Shown one piece after another: positions 1 to 15,651 of a DNA stretch of 64,000 bases; position 1 is the first letter of the stretch, and every line of letters begins with the position of its first letter. Location: positions 21,921-85,920 of the forward strand of contig JADGJC010000176.1 in NCBI GenBank assembly GCA_027596075.1. Reading direction: 5' to 3'. Made by a program: the position numbers and the translations under genes. The DNA comes from Rhizophlyctis rosea. Its lineage: Eukaryota > Chytridiomycota > Chytridiomycetes > Rhizophlyctidales > Rhizophlyctidaceae. The notes beneath the pieces were generated by a model. That model saw only the letters and a program-made list of their open reading frames with translations. It made no database searches and had not been told where the DNA came from.

Positions 1-400
1 GTCAGTAAGGGCCGTACCCAAAGAGGACTTCCGGTAAAGTTCGTATAGAGCCATGTCTTTATTACAACTGTTGAACAGAAGTTTCGGGCAATGCTGATGT
101 GGGAATTGGAGCAACCTAAGTTGCCCAAAGAGCCGGAAGGAAGAGGAAGCGCCCACCCCTGCTTTTATAACATGTTGGCTTGAATGGAATGGACCAATCA
201 TACGCCGGCTTATATATGGGCTTGATTACAAAGCCCGCCCTACGCGAGATCACTAATCAATGTCATCATTCTGGGTGTGTTATGGTCTGATCAAGCTATT
301 TTACAGCCCGTCGCGTTCAACACTTTCCCAAGGTCCTAAAAATAACCCATCTCATCTACACATAGTGCATCTACTTCTGAACGGAACAACATACATAATC
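1..400. promoter_or_regulatory. Upstream region of glutathione reductase
   Basis: No gene was recognised here. A TATA-like run (ttatatatggg) lies near 210-220. An in-frame ATG at 260 opens a 47-codon extension of the downstream reductase, so part of this region may be coding in a longer isoform. Confidence 0.4.
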
Positions 401-2310
<1,910 letters not shown>

Positions 2311-2880
2311 GCACAATGGGTCGTATTCGAAAGGGTGGGTGTAACTGTGTTGTCGGTTGTCAAGATTCGGATATCTGTATTGACGATTTTGTATGTGTCC
2401 GTTAGTCTCCCTCTCCCACAATTCACCGCTAGATTGTAGACTCTTGTTTCTTCTCTTTTGTTAATTTTGTGCACTTACTCCTTTCCACTTATGTGGGCCA
2501 TCCGTTTTCTGTATGTAGATTTTTTGCCAAGAGATATAGTTTGTCTTGTGTTCTGCTGAGGAACCATAGGCAGTGTGGTTGTGGTTTGCATTTACCGCGC
2601 GGGATGGAGAAACGGAATTCAAGTCATTGAACATTTTTCCTTCATTCAGTATATTATACACACACGAAAGCACCGCCCCCACAGGCGGGGCATGCGGCAT
2701 TTCTGGAAATACAACGAACAAGTAAGAAACACATTTTACATGATCACAGAAAGTCGAACAAAGGTGGAACCGAGAAAATGTACAGAAAAAACCAACCCCA
2801 ACCCGCCCAACCACCGCGTCCTACAGATACCAACAACATTCTTCATCATCAAAACCCACCACTCATCAACAAAATTCCAC
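2311..2880. other. Convergent 3' region
   Basis: Lies between the 3' ends of glutathione reductase (+) and choline kinase (-). It is AT-rich near 2640-2760 and probably holds both polyadenylation regions. I see no gene in it. Confidence 0.5.
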
Positions 2881-4954
<2,074 letters not shown>

Positions 4955-5862
4955 TTTGTCGCTGTTATGTGAGTGTCTCCGTGTTATTTGATTAGGAAAG
5001 AATCGAGCTGTCCTGAGGAACGGTAGTTTTGAATGTGATTTTGCTGTGTGTGGGAAGATCTTTATTATGTGCAAAGCTAGTGCCATAAATAGCACCCAAG
5101 AGAGGGAGGGTGGGAAAGTTTGAAAGGGTCAGTCTCGTGAGCAGGAAATGTGGTCGTGTGAGGGATTGCCGCAAGGCCCCGCAACCTTGTTGATTGAAAC
5201 TCGCGTGATAAGCTCGTGAAACACAGTCGCAACAAACAAAAATTTGGGGTGTTGGGGTGCCCCTGGCTGTCACACTGAGAGTGACACGCATGTCGCACCA
5301 ATGCGGGAATGTATCACTGCCCCCTCCGACAAATCGGATCGCTATTTCGTGCCAGAATGGATTACCTCATCCGCATATGATGTCAGTGAACACTCACTGC
5401 GCCTCATTTGGACCCTTACCGAATCTCTCACCCCAGCAGGATTGACCATCTTCCAATTTCATCATTACTGCAGGTGTGAGAAGCCGTTGACGCAGACCTC
5501 TGTCCACCGTCCATATGCTAAACTCCGCAGGCGAAGGTAACGTGGTCCTGGACCGATCATATTGAATGCGGATATTCATCACCACAGCCTGCTTACCTAC
5601 AAATATCCCGACACAGGTTGTTCTCCAAACTTGAAACATGAAATCATCTACACAGTCGCAGATCGACAATCGAATGATCGGTCACTCGCTCCAACGCTAT
5701 GAACTTATAAGCAGAACATCCAATCATACATATAACCTCCAGCGCTACATGATTGAGAGAGTCCGTTTCTTCAAACACACCATACCCGCCCACAATCCCA
5801 TTTCCCGGGAGTTAAACTCCCCATCCCGCCTCAAAACACAATACTCGTCTGCATCATTCAAC
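4955..5862. promoter_or_regulatory. Divergent promoter region
   Basis: About 0.9 kb between the start of choline kinase (-) and the Frag1-like gene (+). It should contain both promoters. No convincing gene or repeat was seen; the frames here are short and lack family similarity. Confidence 0.4.
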
Positions 5863-6962
5863 ATGTCAAAAGCCCCTCTCCTCCTGGGCTGGGCCTGGAT
5901 CCCCCTCCTCTCCTCTCTCTCCTGGCTCCTCACAATCATCATCCTCCTCATCCTATGGCTCGCAACAGGCCACCCACAATACCAAAACACCGAAGCAACA
6001 GTCGTATACATCTCCGACGTCGGCGCTCGCTACAAATGGCTCTTCATCCTCGGCGCGTGTCTAACCTCCCTTTTCTTCATCCTCTCCCTCCTCCTCGATG
6101 TCCATCTCCGGTACCGGTCTCGCTTGCCGCAGTCGAAACGCAGTCGAGCCAGAGTCGACGCTATTGCAGCGGTGATTTTTGGTGTTGCCGCGTGTGCTTG
6201 TTTGGTGCTCTTGACGATATTTGATGCATTCAATCACTCGATGGTGCATTGGGCTTTGACGTTGGGGTTCATGGGATGTCTGATCATTAGTGCGTTGTTC
6301 ACAATCGCGCAAGCGCGGTGGTTGAAGAAGGATTTCCCGGCTGTGAAAAAGCTGAAACGCAATTTCATCACGAAAGCGCTGGTCGTTTTCATTGCTGTTG
6401 GTGAGTATCTCTTTGAGGGAGGTCAGGATAGAGATACGAGGGACGGGATTGGATTTGTGGGGAAAGGTGGAAGGCGGACGAGCCTTTTTAGGGAAAATTC
6501 TACGAACTTCAACACTAACCAATACCATTTCCACTTCACGTGCTTGCAGTCCTAGCGCTCCTAATGCTCGGCTTCATGTTCTCCTGCTCCTCCATCTCCC
6601 CCTCCGCCCCCGACAGCGCATCCTCAAACCCTACCTCCTTACGAACCTGGCAATCCTCATCATCCTGCAACCGCCGTCGTTCCACTTCCGCAGCCTGCGA
6701 ATGGGCTGTAGCCATTCTTGTAGGCATATACATCGCCACATTCTGCGTGGATCTTATCCCGGCGCATCAGGGATGCTGTTGGAATAAGGAGGCGGAGATG
6801 GATGAGACGCTTGGCAGGGAAGGGGAGGATGTGGAGGGAGGGCCGGGGGGTGGGGGTGCGGGCGTGGCGGGAATGGCGGAGGTGGGGAAGGGGTGGAGGT
6901 GGGGGCGGGGCAGGGGGAGGGTGGGGGACATGGGGAGGAGTGATAGGACGTTGGTGTCTTGA
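5863..6962 (+). CDS. Frag1/DRAM/Sfk1 family membrane protein
   Basis: Multi-pass membrane protein of the Frag1/DRAM/Sfk1 family, whose members act in plasma-membrane lipid organisation, GPI-anchor remodelling or autophagy. The first exon encodes a signal-anchor helix (about residues 8-37), a short loop with the family-typical ISDVGARY segment, then four further hydrophobic helices and a K/R-rich stretch before the intron at about 6401-6550. The second exon adds a last helix near GIYIATFCVDLI and a low-complexity Gly/Arg-rich tail of about 60 residues. The ATG at 5863 fits the family N-terminus; the frame is open upstream to 5638. Exact role is not predictable. Confidence 0.75.
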
Positions 6963-7466
6963 TGATTGGGAGTTTAATAAGGGGCGGGGAATCAATTGTG
7001 TGGTTTTGTTTCTTGGGTTTTCGTCCTTTTTTGAGAGTGCGTCTGCGGTCAGAAGCGAAACAGTTGGACCGGACAAAAACTTAACGATCATGTGTCGCCT
7101 CTATTGTATATATCAGGATAGGATTGCCTCTTCGTTCTTTCTTTTCGATTTTGACGATGGGTGCTGTGAGAATTACTCCTTGGGGGATTGCTCCTAGTGA
7201 GCAGATTACCCGCAATATATGTAATATATCAAACAAGTAAGAGATAATGCAATACCTCCGTAAAACGAAGTGGAAGGTACATGATCTGGTATTGTTGCAA
7301 GGGGCGAATAAACGCCATATATGCAGCAAAAACACATTTGGCAGAAAGCACAAATCTAAACACAAAGCTACCGAACAAAAGCTACATGATATCAATCCCG
7401 AACCAACGCAACACTACCGGAAAACAACTACAATAATCTATCGAGCTATTCCAAATCAACGACTTG
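6963..7466. other. Convergent 3' region
   Basis: Between the 3' ends of the Frag1-like gene (+) and the SSB gene (-). No gene recognised. The DNA just upstream (6830-6940) is strongly G-rich on this strand because of the low-complexity protein tail. Confidence 0.4.
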
Positions 7467-8560
7467 CTACCACCCACGACGACGGGACGCCTGCTGCCTC
7501 TGCTGGTATTGACCCGCCTGTTCTTGGTACTCCTGGTGCTCGCCAAGAGCTCCAGGATCAGCGACAATGTGGCTGTTAGCACCGTACGTCCCGGGTTCCA
7601 TCATGTATTCTTTCGGGGGCGCAACTTCCTGCACGGTTCCCTGGGTGCAGTCGAGCTCGACGAAAGTGGTGGATTTCTCGCTGGCTTCGTTGGGGACTTT
7701 ACGGGATTTTAGGTTGCCGTCGCAGAAGACTGTGGCGCTGTGGTCGTGTGCAATTTAATGGTAAGAGGGAGGATTGATATGAGCATGACGAATTGAATTG
7801 GAGATGTTTGGCCGACATGGCAAATGCTCACATGTTTTGTGAATGTTTGGCTTGCTCAAAGGCAAAATTACTCACCCTTTCCTAACCCTCTCCCCCTGAT
7901 GCGAGTTCTTACTGACGACGCTCCACCAGTCAGTTTCTTGAATCCATTCACCAGTTCCCTCGTTCCTCCCAACCGGACGGTTGACGGCGACGGACCACTT
8001 CCAGATGCCCTTTTTCTCATCCTGCGGGACGCCTTCCTGGCCGGGCCATTCGCGGAATTCGGCGTCCCTAGCGACGTGGCCGACTATTTGTGCTTTTGCG
8101 AGACTGGCTGTGGAGTACAATTATGTCAATCGATATTCGATTGTGCGAATGGAATATGGAATGATAGTGACATGAGTGTCGTACCTCGTTGGGCGACGCT
8201 GGTGGTGGAGAAGAGGGTGAAACGGAGCGGAGTTGGTTGGCGAGCCTATGCGGTGTGGCATGATTAGCATCAATGTGTTTAGTTTGCAAGTTTTGAAGAT
8301 CAAGGCGCTACGTAGCGGTGGGGACTACTCTTACAACAGAAGTCTATTTTGCACTCCCCCTGAGCTGTTTCGGCCTGCAAACTCTGCAACGGCAGTGCAT
8401 TTTTGGGACTAGTTCATAAAAATGCCCATGCGCTCCCACGTAGACAGAGGCCTTCGCACCGTTTCGTTCCCGAAATCATCATCAATGTACCGACGCGTTC
8501 AACTCTCACCTTCAAGTTGCCGGCTGCCTTCGCCATGATCTGGGTGCGGAACAAGCTCAT
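7467..8560 (-). CDS. RIM1: Mitochondrial single-stranded DNA-binding protein
   Basis: OB-fold SSB that coats single-stranded DNA during mitochondrial DNA replication. Exon 1 starts MSLFRTQIMAKAAGNLKVR, a basic amphipathic leader consistent with mitochondrial import. Later exons give AKAQIVGHVARDAEFREW (first OB strand), GIWKWSVAVNRPVG, TDWWSVVSKNSHQGERVRKG and, across an intron, ATVFCDGNLKSRKV, matching the SSB order of strands and loops. The C-terminal tail is Gln/Arg-rich and ends RRRGW. Four exons are needed; the junction after the GERVRKG segment (gtgagt donor near 7865, acceptor near 7746) restores the OB fold exactly. Intact. Confidence 0.8.
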
Positions 8561-9174
8561 ATTGTACGTGTTTTGTGAGTGTAGGTGACGCCGCGTTCGA
8601 CGTGTAGATGTTGCACAAAAAGAGGGTGCCGCTGCTTGAGTGGAAGAGACGTTATGGGAACCGTTATGTAGGATGCTGCGATGGAAGGATGGTTTTGTGT
8701 TGGTTGTGGGAAAGGGNNNNNNNNNNAGGTTGGCGGCGCGGTGGGAAAGGAGGTGAGTCAAGCAATGGAACCCCCACATCATTTGTCCGAAACGTTCGGG
8801 CAACTTCTTGCTGCTAAAGCTAAACTGTGCTAACGTGGTATGTATTGCCAGGCCACGCACAATTCCTCTTCCCTTCCAAACTTCCCATTACCCACCCTCT
8901 TTTTGCGCTCTACATTTAGTACGTACGAAGCATCTTGGCAGGCCGACAGGTCGTCTCAAGTATTCACTAGCGCGGTACTTTCGAGCAAGTAGCATCCCGC
9001 GATCAACTTTCAACACTTGCACCCTGTCTGTTTATCTCAAAACACCTTGGTTCTGCCTCGATCCCCTATCGTCAAAATCCGTCGACCTTTCCACCTAACC
9101 CATCTCTGCACAACCGCGCTAACTCCATAACAACGCTCCCCACATAAACGACCCATCCTTCATCCTCATAACAA
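8561..9174. promoter_or_regulatory. Divergent promoter region with scaffold gap
   Basis: Upstream of both the SSB gene (-) and the F-box-like gene (+). A run of ten N at 8717-8726 marks a scaffold gap of unknown true size. No gene recognised. Confidence 0.4.
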
Positions 9175-10620
9175 ATGGCGACCGTCCAAACCCTCCCCGA
9201 CATCCTAATCGTCCTCTTCGCTCACCCGAACGTTTCCGTCGCCGATCTACTCAAATGCGAGCGCGTTTGCCAAACTTGGTGTGCAGTCATTCGGACGTAC
9301 CAGGTCGAAATATGGAAGTCGAAGGTCCAGGCGGCATATCCGGACGGTTGTTGTCCGGTTTTGTATGGGAACGAGGTTTGGCGGGATGTGGCGGTTTTGT
9401 GGTGGGCTTGGCAGAGGCCATGGCCATCTGCAGTTATTAGTGAGTTAGATGGGAGGGGATCAACTATGGCTGCTGCTGCTAAGGGGAGGGAAAAGAAGGA
9501 GAAGCCAACTTGGCAGCCGCCGACAGGTTGCACAGTGGGTTCTGCCATCGAACTCCAGGACATTCGCCATCCAGAACGTTTACATCGTCGGAGCGACGGG
9601 GTCGTAAGGGATTTGATTACAAGCTGTTCGTTCTTCGGTGCCGCTGATCCTGCTTTGGTAGCTGGGGCCCGAGCAGATGGTCGCGTCATGCTTACTGGCG
9701 GCTACGGCGACGATTATACCTTCCTTGACATCGTTTTCTCCGAAACTCTATCAACTGCTCCTCCACCCGTTGACCTGGCCCGTCATTTCCAATTCGCCCG
9801 AGCTAATGCTCTTGTTCGGCATCCTGATCACAAGTGCGAGATGTATTATCGTGGTCACTACAACGGATTGGAACCTGTCTTCAAAGATGCGGACACAGGA
9901 AATATCTGCTACCTGCTAATTGAAGATTGGAACACGGCTGAACTTATGGCTCAAATACCTCGGACGTATCGATATTTCTTTATCTGCGGCGATTACTGGA
10001 TAGAAGGTGATCATGAAGACGCTCAAGCTCATATCTATTCCATATTGAATACATCCCAGCGACATACAATATCAACACAGTGCAAGGGCTCCCACCGAAA
10101 CGCCGCAATCAATGAAACCCTCCTAGCCTACGTCACATACGATCAGCATGCACATACTTCTGAATGCCAACTCCGTCTCCTCCGCCTTGCGGACCACCAG
10201 ATAATTGCTACTTACGAACTAGAGCGGGAACCCGCACGGATGACCATCACTAGATTCTTTGTAGTCTTGGATTACGAGGAGGATTGTGCGGTGTTTGACT
10301 TCAGCTTGAATCGGATGTGCACCTTACCTCCTATCGCAAAGGCGGACGATTGGATGCTTTTCTTTTATCAGCCTTGGGCAGATATCCCTTGGGCACGTCG
10401 GGAAGATGAATATTATCATTCATGGAGAAGGGCACCTGATGCTGAGCCTACGGAATTATTTGTGATGGACGCAAAGAGCCGCACTTGTTACCCGGTGTTC
10501 CCAAAGTGCTTGGAACGTAAAACTGGCCATTGCACCAACTATTATTTCAACACGATTGAGTATCCGGTGGATAAGGCGGGGAGGAGGACGGGTGCTGGGG
10601 GTGTGGTGCGGCATTATTAG
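9175..10620 (+). CDS. F-box-like protein (paralogue A)
   Basis: Single-exon protein of 481 residues. The first ~45 residues (TLPDILIVLFAHP, DLLKCERVCQTW) have the helix and Leu/Pro/Trp spacing of an F-box, the Skp1-binding motif of SCF ubiquitin ligases. The rest has no domain I recognise. The same architecture occurs in the gene at 16689-17867: both share a MATxxTLPDxLI start, PDGCxPVLYG, LWWAWxRP and SDGVVRDL. The ATG at 9175 follows a C/A-rich leader and aligns with the paralogue's start. Substrate adaptor function is inferred only. Confidence 0.7.
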   Translation: MATVQTLPDILIVLFAHPNVSVADLLKCERVCQTWCAVIRTYQVEIWKSKVQAAYPDGCCPVLYGNEVWRDVAVLWWAWQRPWPSAVISELDGRGSTMAAAAKGREKKEKPTWQPPTGCTVGSAIELQDIRHPERLHRRSDGVVRDLITSCSFFGAADPALVAGARADGRVMLTGGYGDDYTFLDIVFSETLSTAPPPVDLARHFQFARANALVRHPDHKCEMYYRGHYNGLEPVFKDADTGNICYLLIEDWNTAELMAQIPRTYRYFFICGDYWIEGDHEDAQAHIYSILNTSQRHTISTQCKGSHRNAAINETLLAYVTYDQHAHTSECQLRLLRLADHQIIATYELEREPARMTITRFFVVLDYEEDCAVFDFSLNRMCTLPPIAKADDWMLFFYQPWADIPWARREDEYYHSWRRAPDAEPTELFVMDAKSRTCYPVFPKCLERKTGHCTNYYFNTIEYPVDKAGRRTGAGGVVRHY

Positions 10621-11491
10621 AGGGGTGTGGATCTGTGGGACGAATACGGAGATTGTTGTGAAGCATGTGAATGCAGTTGCAAGTGCAAGCTCCCGCGAGC
10701 TGTTGCAGATGCTTGCACACAAACGGTTGCTGATGAGGCTGGGAAGGATTCGTCGGTGCGGGACATCTCATCGGAGGAAGGGTCGGTTGGGGGCGGTGCG
10801 GTCGGGAGTGATGCGTCATGCGAGAAGTACAACTTCACAATTGGGGTGCCGTGGAGGGGAATGAGGATATCTTGGGCTATAGAGTTTGATTCTGGAGCAT
10901 CAAGCGGAGATTGGCGGAGGTTTGAATGGTTGCGTTGGCCGGCGGGCGTTGGTGGACGGGTGATGAGGAGGTTGGATGGTGCGTGGGGTGCTGGCGGGCA
11001 GGTGTTGGAGCGGTTGCGTGGGGCATTCGATGCGGGCGGGAGGAGTGATGATCGGCTCTAGTTGTAGGTGTAGGGCATGATATCCTAGTTAGGCACGATT
11101 GTGATGACGATCCGCTGCGATTGTCACATATTGTAGTGTAGCAGCACCGCTCGTCCCTACTGCAAATAGCTATCTCTGAAATAGATCCGAGAATGGGATT
11201 TGTTTATGTGCCTGACGTAAATGTGGACCCTGAAAAGCCACGAGGATCCCAAGAGCTTTGCATGATTCAACAGCTTGGATTACGTAGCATTGTTGTTTAG
11301 GGGTCGTTGAGAGCACCCGATCGTCGGTGGCATGAGGGTAGCAACGGATGCAACTTGACGACTTCATCATCTCAGTTTCTGTTGAATTATTGCCTGGACT
11401 TCACATTTTGCCCACCAAAAACTAAATCAGCAACAATAGCAAACTTCGGAAGGTCATCCACAAAAGCCAATTCATCATCTAACTCCCCCGC
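10621..11491 (+). other. Spacer with a weak unassigned open frame
   Basis: An open frame runs 10627-11061 (about 145 codons) directly after the F-box-like stop, with a Cys-rich start (CCEACECSCKCK) but no ATG at its beginning. It may be a coding exon of an unseen gene or chance in G-rich DNA. The remainder (11062-11491) is the presumed promoter of the Abi-like gene. Confidence 0.3.
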
Positions 11492-14400
11492 ATGTCAACA
11501 GAAACTCCGCAACCCCCACCTCACGACCCATCCCTCCTCCCCACCTCGTCCTTTGAAAACCTCGCCACAGTCTCCTCCGCCCTCCCCACCTCTCATTCGA
11601 CAAGTCTCAATCCACAAGACCCACAAATAACAGCTCTTTACCAATCCCTCGCTCCCTTTCTTCACTCTCACCAAAGCCTCGCTGATATTGCCGCACAATG
11701 CGAGTCGCATTACCTCCCCCTGTCGCCAACCGATCCGCCGCGGACGGTAATGGAGAAGGCGCGATATGTTGAGGAGGTGGGAAAGATGAAGGGGTATGCA
11801 TTGCAGGGGATGAGTGCGCTTGCGTATCATCTGTTTGCTGCTGCGGAAGGGGTCAAAGGGTGGGTGGATCTGCAAGGAGAGGATGTGGGAAAAGTGTTGG
11901 GCGAGGTGGAGAGTTTGAGTGAGGTCTGTATGCTGCTCCTTCGCGCTCTTTGATTTGAATGTTTAGGCGCAAATTCAACGTTTCACTATTTATTCTAATG
12001 CATGATTTATCCTCCCGTCTCTTTTCTCGAACGAAATAGAGAGTGCAACTTGCATATGACGAAGCTGGTGAGAGATCGATGGGTCCGTATCAGCACAAAC
12101 AACATCGAAGATTGAAGAAAATCAATAAAATACAACGTGAGTGCGAAACAGAAGGAGATTATCTAGGACCTTCCAACCTTACTTATTGGGCCTCGAAATT
12201 TGATTGGAAATACTAACACGATAGCATCGTTTCTTTACAACGTCCAGTTCCAATCTCCCGTCCCGCCCCACCAAAACTCAAACTCGACCTCCACGCTCAC
12301 GACACTATCGGTCTCGTACCTCCCCAATCCCTTTCCCGGCCCCGTGGGGGCACCATCCGCGGCACTCCACCTGCAGTATCCGGTTCGCCTGCCACATCCT
12401 TCACCACTGTCCGCAGCGAATTCGGCATCAGTGCCCTCCAATTCAGTGGGGGAGGTATCACCACCACCGGCACAATCCGCGAAAGCACACTTTGGAGCAT
12501 GCCAATTGGAAGTGCTGGACCAGGAAGTGTGACAGGTACGGTGAGAACGAAGGGGACCATGAGGGGAGCGAGTTCGTTGAGTACAGGGGTTGCGACGCCT
12601 CCTGCTGGGGATATTGGAAATATTGAGGAGGGGAGGGAGGAGTTAGAGAGAATACAGAGCGTTGTTGGAGGCTTGAAGAAGTCGCCTACTGGTATGTCTT
12701 GCAAGTTTTGATAAGGTACGATATCAGCTGATATCGTTCATAACGATGTCTACGCATTGCAGCAACTTCGAGTTTGCAATCATTCCAGCCTGCACCCTCG
12801 GCACAGAGCAGACCCATCGGAGGTAATCGTCAATCATGAATATGGAAATTGCTTTCGAAATCATACTGATTGACTAAACATTCAATCGCAATTAGGTCCG
12901 TTAGCGGCTCCAATCATTCCAAGTTTGAATGGTGCAATGGGTACAGTTAGAGGATGTAAGTACCATTTGCTACAACAATTTGAGAGGATTGTTTTCTTTC
13001 CGAAATCTCATTCAATGCAACTCATCACGCTTAATGATCGCAGTACACGGTCTTCCTCCACCAGCAATTCCTGGAGTAGCAGCTCTGACTACACCAACTC
13101 CAGCTCCAACACCAACGACTCCTGGCATCCCTCCTGCGCTACTGGATTTTCCTGGTGTTGCTGTACCGAAACTAGAAGAACAGGCAGCCGTTCTCTCACC
13201 GCCTCCAGGACCGACTGCCCCAGTCGCGCCACCTCCTCCTCCCGTTGCAATGCTGGTACCCCCCAACTTGGCTGTGGTACAGGAAGTATCTACGCTGGAC
13301 ATGGGACGTGCACAAGTTGGTGGAGGTGGAGGTGCACTGAGTGTTCCACCTCCACCACCCCCACCACCAATGTCTCCAGCTTTTGGAGTTGCACCCGCAC
13401 CCCAGATTGTCTCCGTTGTTGAGAGTGTTTTCCCCACGGCCCCACCACCACCCGTCATTGGAGGTGGACCGCCGCCTCCTCCTCCGCCACCATTGTTGGG
13501 AGGTATGGTTCCTCCCCCACCGCCAGCCATGGGTGGAGGTCCGCCACCACCACCTCCTCCTTCTGCACTGGGTGGTGGTCCACCTCCACCTCCACCTCCA
13601 CCAGCATCAGGCTTTGCTCCCCCTCCTCCCCCACCACCATCAATGGGCGGTGGACCTCCTCCGCCACCTCCACCACCATCAATGGGAGGTGGTCCACCGC
13701 CTCCTCCTCCTCCCATGATGGGCGGGGGCCCACCTCCACCACCACCAATGGCTGGCGGTCCACCTCCTCCCCCTCCCCCAATCATGACGTCCGGCGGTGG
13801 GCCACCACCTCCACCACCTCCACCTGGTGCTGGCGGGCCTCCGCCTCCTCCACCTCCGCCTGCCCCTGGCCTTGATGAAGATGCAGAGAACCTCTCGCCG
13901 CTTGCAGCCCAACTGGCTAAAGCTAAACTGAAAAAATCCGCTGCGGCAGCAGGTGCGCCTGGAGCGCCTCCTCCACCTCCGGCTGGAGATGCGATGGGGA
14001 AGTCTGTGTCAGAGAGTGGCGGAGGGGGATCAATGCAGGACGAATTGATGGCTGCTATTCGTCGTGGTGGGACGTTGAAAAGGATCAATACCGAAGGCAG
14101 TAGCGCTGCTCCTGCCGGTGGTGCTCCGGCACCGAAGGGTGAACCCGTGAGTTTCCAGGATCAGTTGAAGTTGAGATTAGCGAAACGAGCTGAGACGCAG
14201 AAAGGTGAGCTTTGTGTTTTCTAGTGGAGACGAGTGTCATGGAAACTGATGGACTTTTTGGAAATTGATCGTTAGATCAACCCGTCGCGGAACCAGCAGC
14301 TGCCAAGCCGGCGGCACCTGAACCTGCTCCGGAAATGGACTTCCAATCCCAGTTGAGGGCGAGGTTGGCGAATCGGGCTACAATGGGTAAGTTTCTGAGA

Positions 14401-15651
14401 GTGAGATTGTTTTCTCTTTGTTGTCTGCGTGCCAGAACATTTGTCTGAGATCGAATACGACGCCTTGTTTCTGACCTTCATTGCTGATTGAATCCTGGTT
14501 TTGCGAAATCCTATAATTGCATTTTAGCTCCATCGCCGCGGTCGCCTGTAGACATCCCAAAAGACAAGGATGAGGATAAAACGGAAGAAGGAGGTTTGTT
14601 CTTGAGTTTTTCGAGTTTTGTCTTCTCGTCATTCTTGGGCGACCGGCTAAAACCATGTACTTCTTGTAGTGGCAGCTCCAAGTAGCATAAGAGACAGATG
14701 GAAGAATCTGGAAAAGACCAAAACTGGTATGAATTCTTTCCTTTTCGCAATCGCATATGGTAAGGTATAACTCATGTGATTTACAATCCGTCAGATAATG
14801 CCTCTGCAACGACTCGCGGTCCAGCGCGTCCCCAATCAACTGGACCAAGTAAGTGGGGGACAGTACGCACCGCGCAAGCTGTCGCCTCTTCGGCACCTGC
14901 ACCTTCTCCCGCAGCCACATCTGCCGCCCCTTCACCGCCTTACCTCACTCCGTCCTCAACACCTGCTCCAATGCCTATGACACCGCCTGTCGAAACTGCA
15001 ACTCCAACATCTGCACTGCCTCCACCTGCTCCAACACCTGTAGAGGGGATAACAGAAAAGAAGGAGGAACCAAAGACCGAGGAGAAGGTGGTAGAAAAGA
15101 AGGAGGAAGCAAATCAAGATGTCAAAGTGGAGGGAAGGGCATCACAAGTGAAACCACAAGAAGGAAGGGCATCGGCAGTGAGACCGCAGGAAGAAGTGGG
15201 GAGAAGAACTTCAACGGCGACACCCCAAGAACCAGCAAAATCCGAAGGATCCGTTACCCCTTCCACTAGGACTGATCCAAAAGCCGATACCGACATCGAA
15301 GATGAAATCGCCAACCTCCTAGCTCAAGAAAGAAGCCGTCGTCCTTCGGCCACACCTACCACGTCTAATTTCCCAGTGTCCCAAACCACACCGGCAACCG
15401 TACCAGAGGAAACAGTGTTCGAACCAGGCCCGGCGGTCTCTGTCCCAGCAGCAGCAGCAGCAGCACCGGACGAAAGTTTCCGCGCAACAGCATTGTCGGA
15501 TTATGCTGGCACGGAAGGGCATTTGGTGCTGAAGGAAGGTGAGGTGATCAAAGTTATTACGTGGGACTATGGGAATGGGTGGGCGTATGGGGAGAGTACG
15601 GACGGAGATAGGGCGGGTGTGTTTCCGCAAACTTTTGTTGAAAAGCTTTAG
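11492..15651 (+). CDS. Abi-like actin regulator with polyproline, WH2 and SH3
   Basis: About 1,100 residues in some ten exons. Residues ~40-175 resemble the Abl-interactor (Abi) helical region of the SCAR/WAVE complex: YQSLAPFLHSHQSLADIAAQCESHY, then VEEVGKMKGYALQGMSALAY, and HKQHRRLKKINK after intron 1 (11924-12039). A low-complexity part with TGTIRES/TGTVRTK repeats follows. Exon 13040-14202 holds about fifteen polyproline blocks alternating with GGG, a WH2-like actin motif (MQDELMAAIRRGGTLKRI) and two related motifs, FQDQLKLRLAKR and FQSQLRARLANR. The final exon ends in a clear SH3 domain (ALSDYAGTEGHL, GNGWAYGES, GVFPQTFVEKL). Animal Abi has the helical, Pro-rich and SH3 parts, but I know of no WH2 in it. 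Likely acts at cortical actin through Arp2/3. Confidence 0.8.
13320..13870 (+). repeat. Degenerate proline-block minisatellite
   Basis: In-frame tandem array inside the Abi-like gene. Units of roughly 30-45 bases encode runs of 5-10 prolines separated by short spacers such as MGGG, SALGGG and MAGG. Third positions vary, so the array looks old or selected at the protein level. Its reverse complement makes a long spurious Gly-rich frame. Confidence 0.85.

Noticed and set aside
10627..11061. Separate Cys-rich gene after the F-box-like gene
   Set aside because: No ATG at its start, no homologous pattern, and G-rich DNA easily gives open frames; kept only as a note.
13012..14088. 358-codon minus-strand Gly-rich open frame
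   Set aside because: It is the exact antisense of the polyproline exon, and its composition is explained by the plus-strand repeat.
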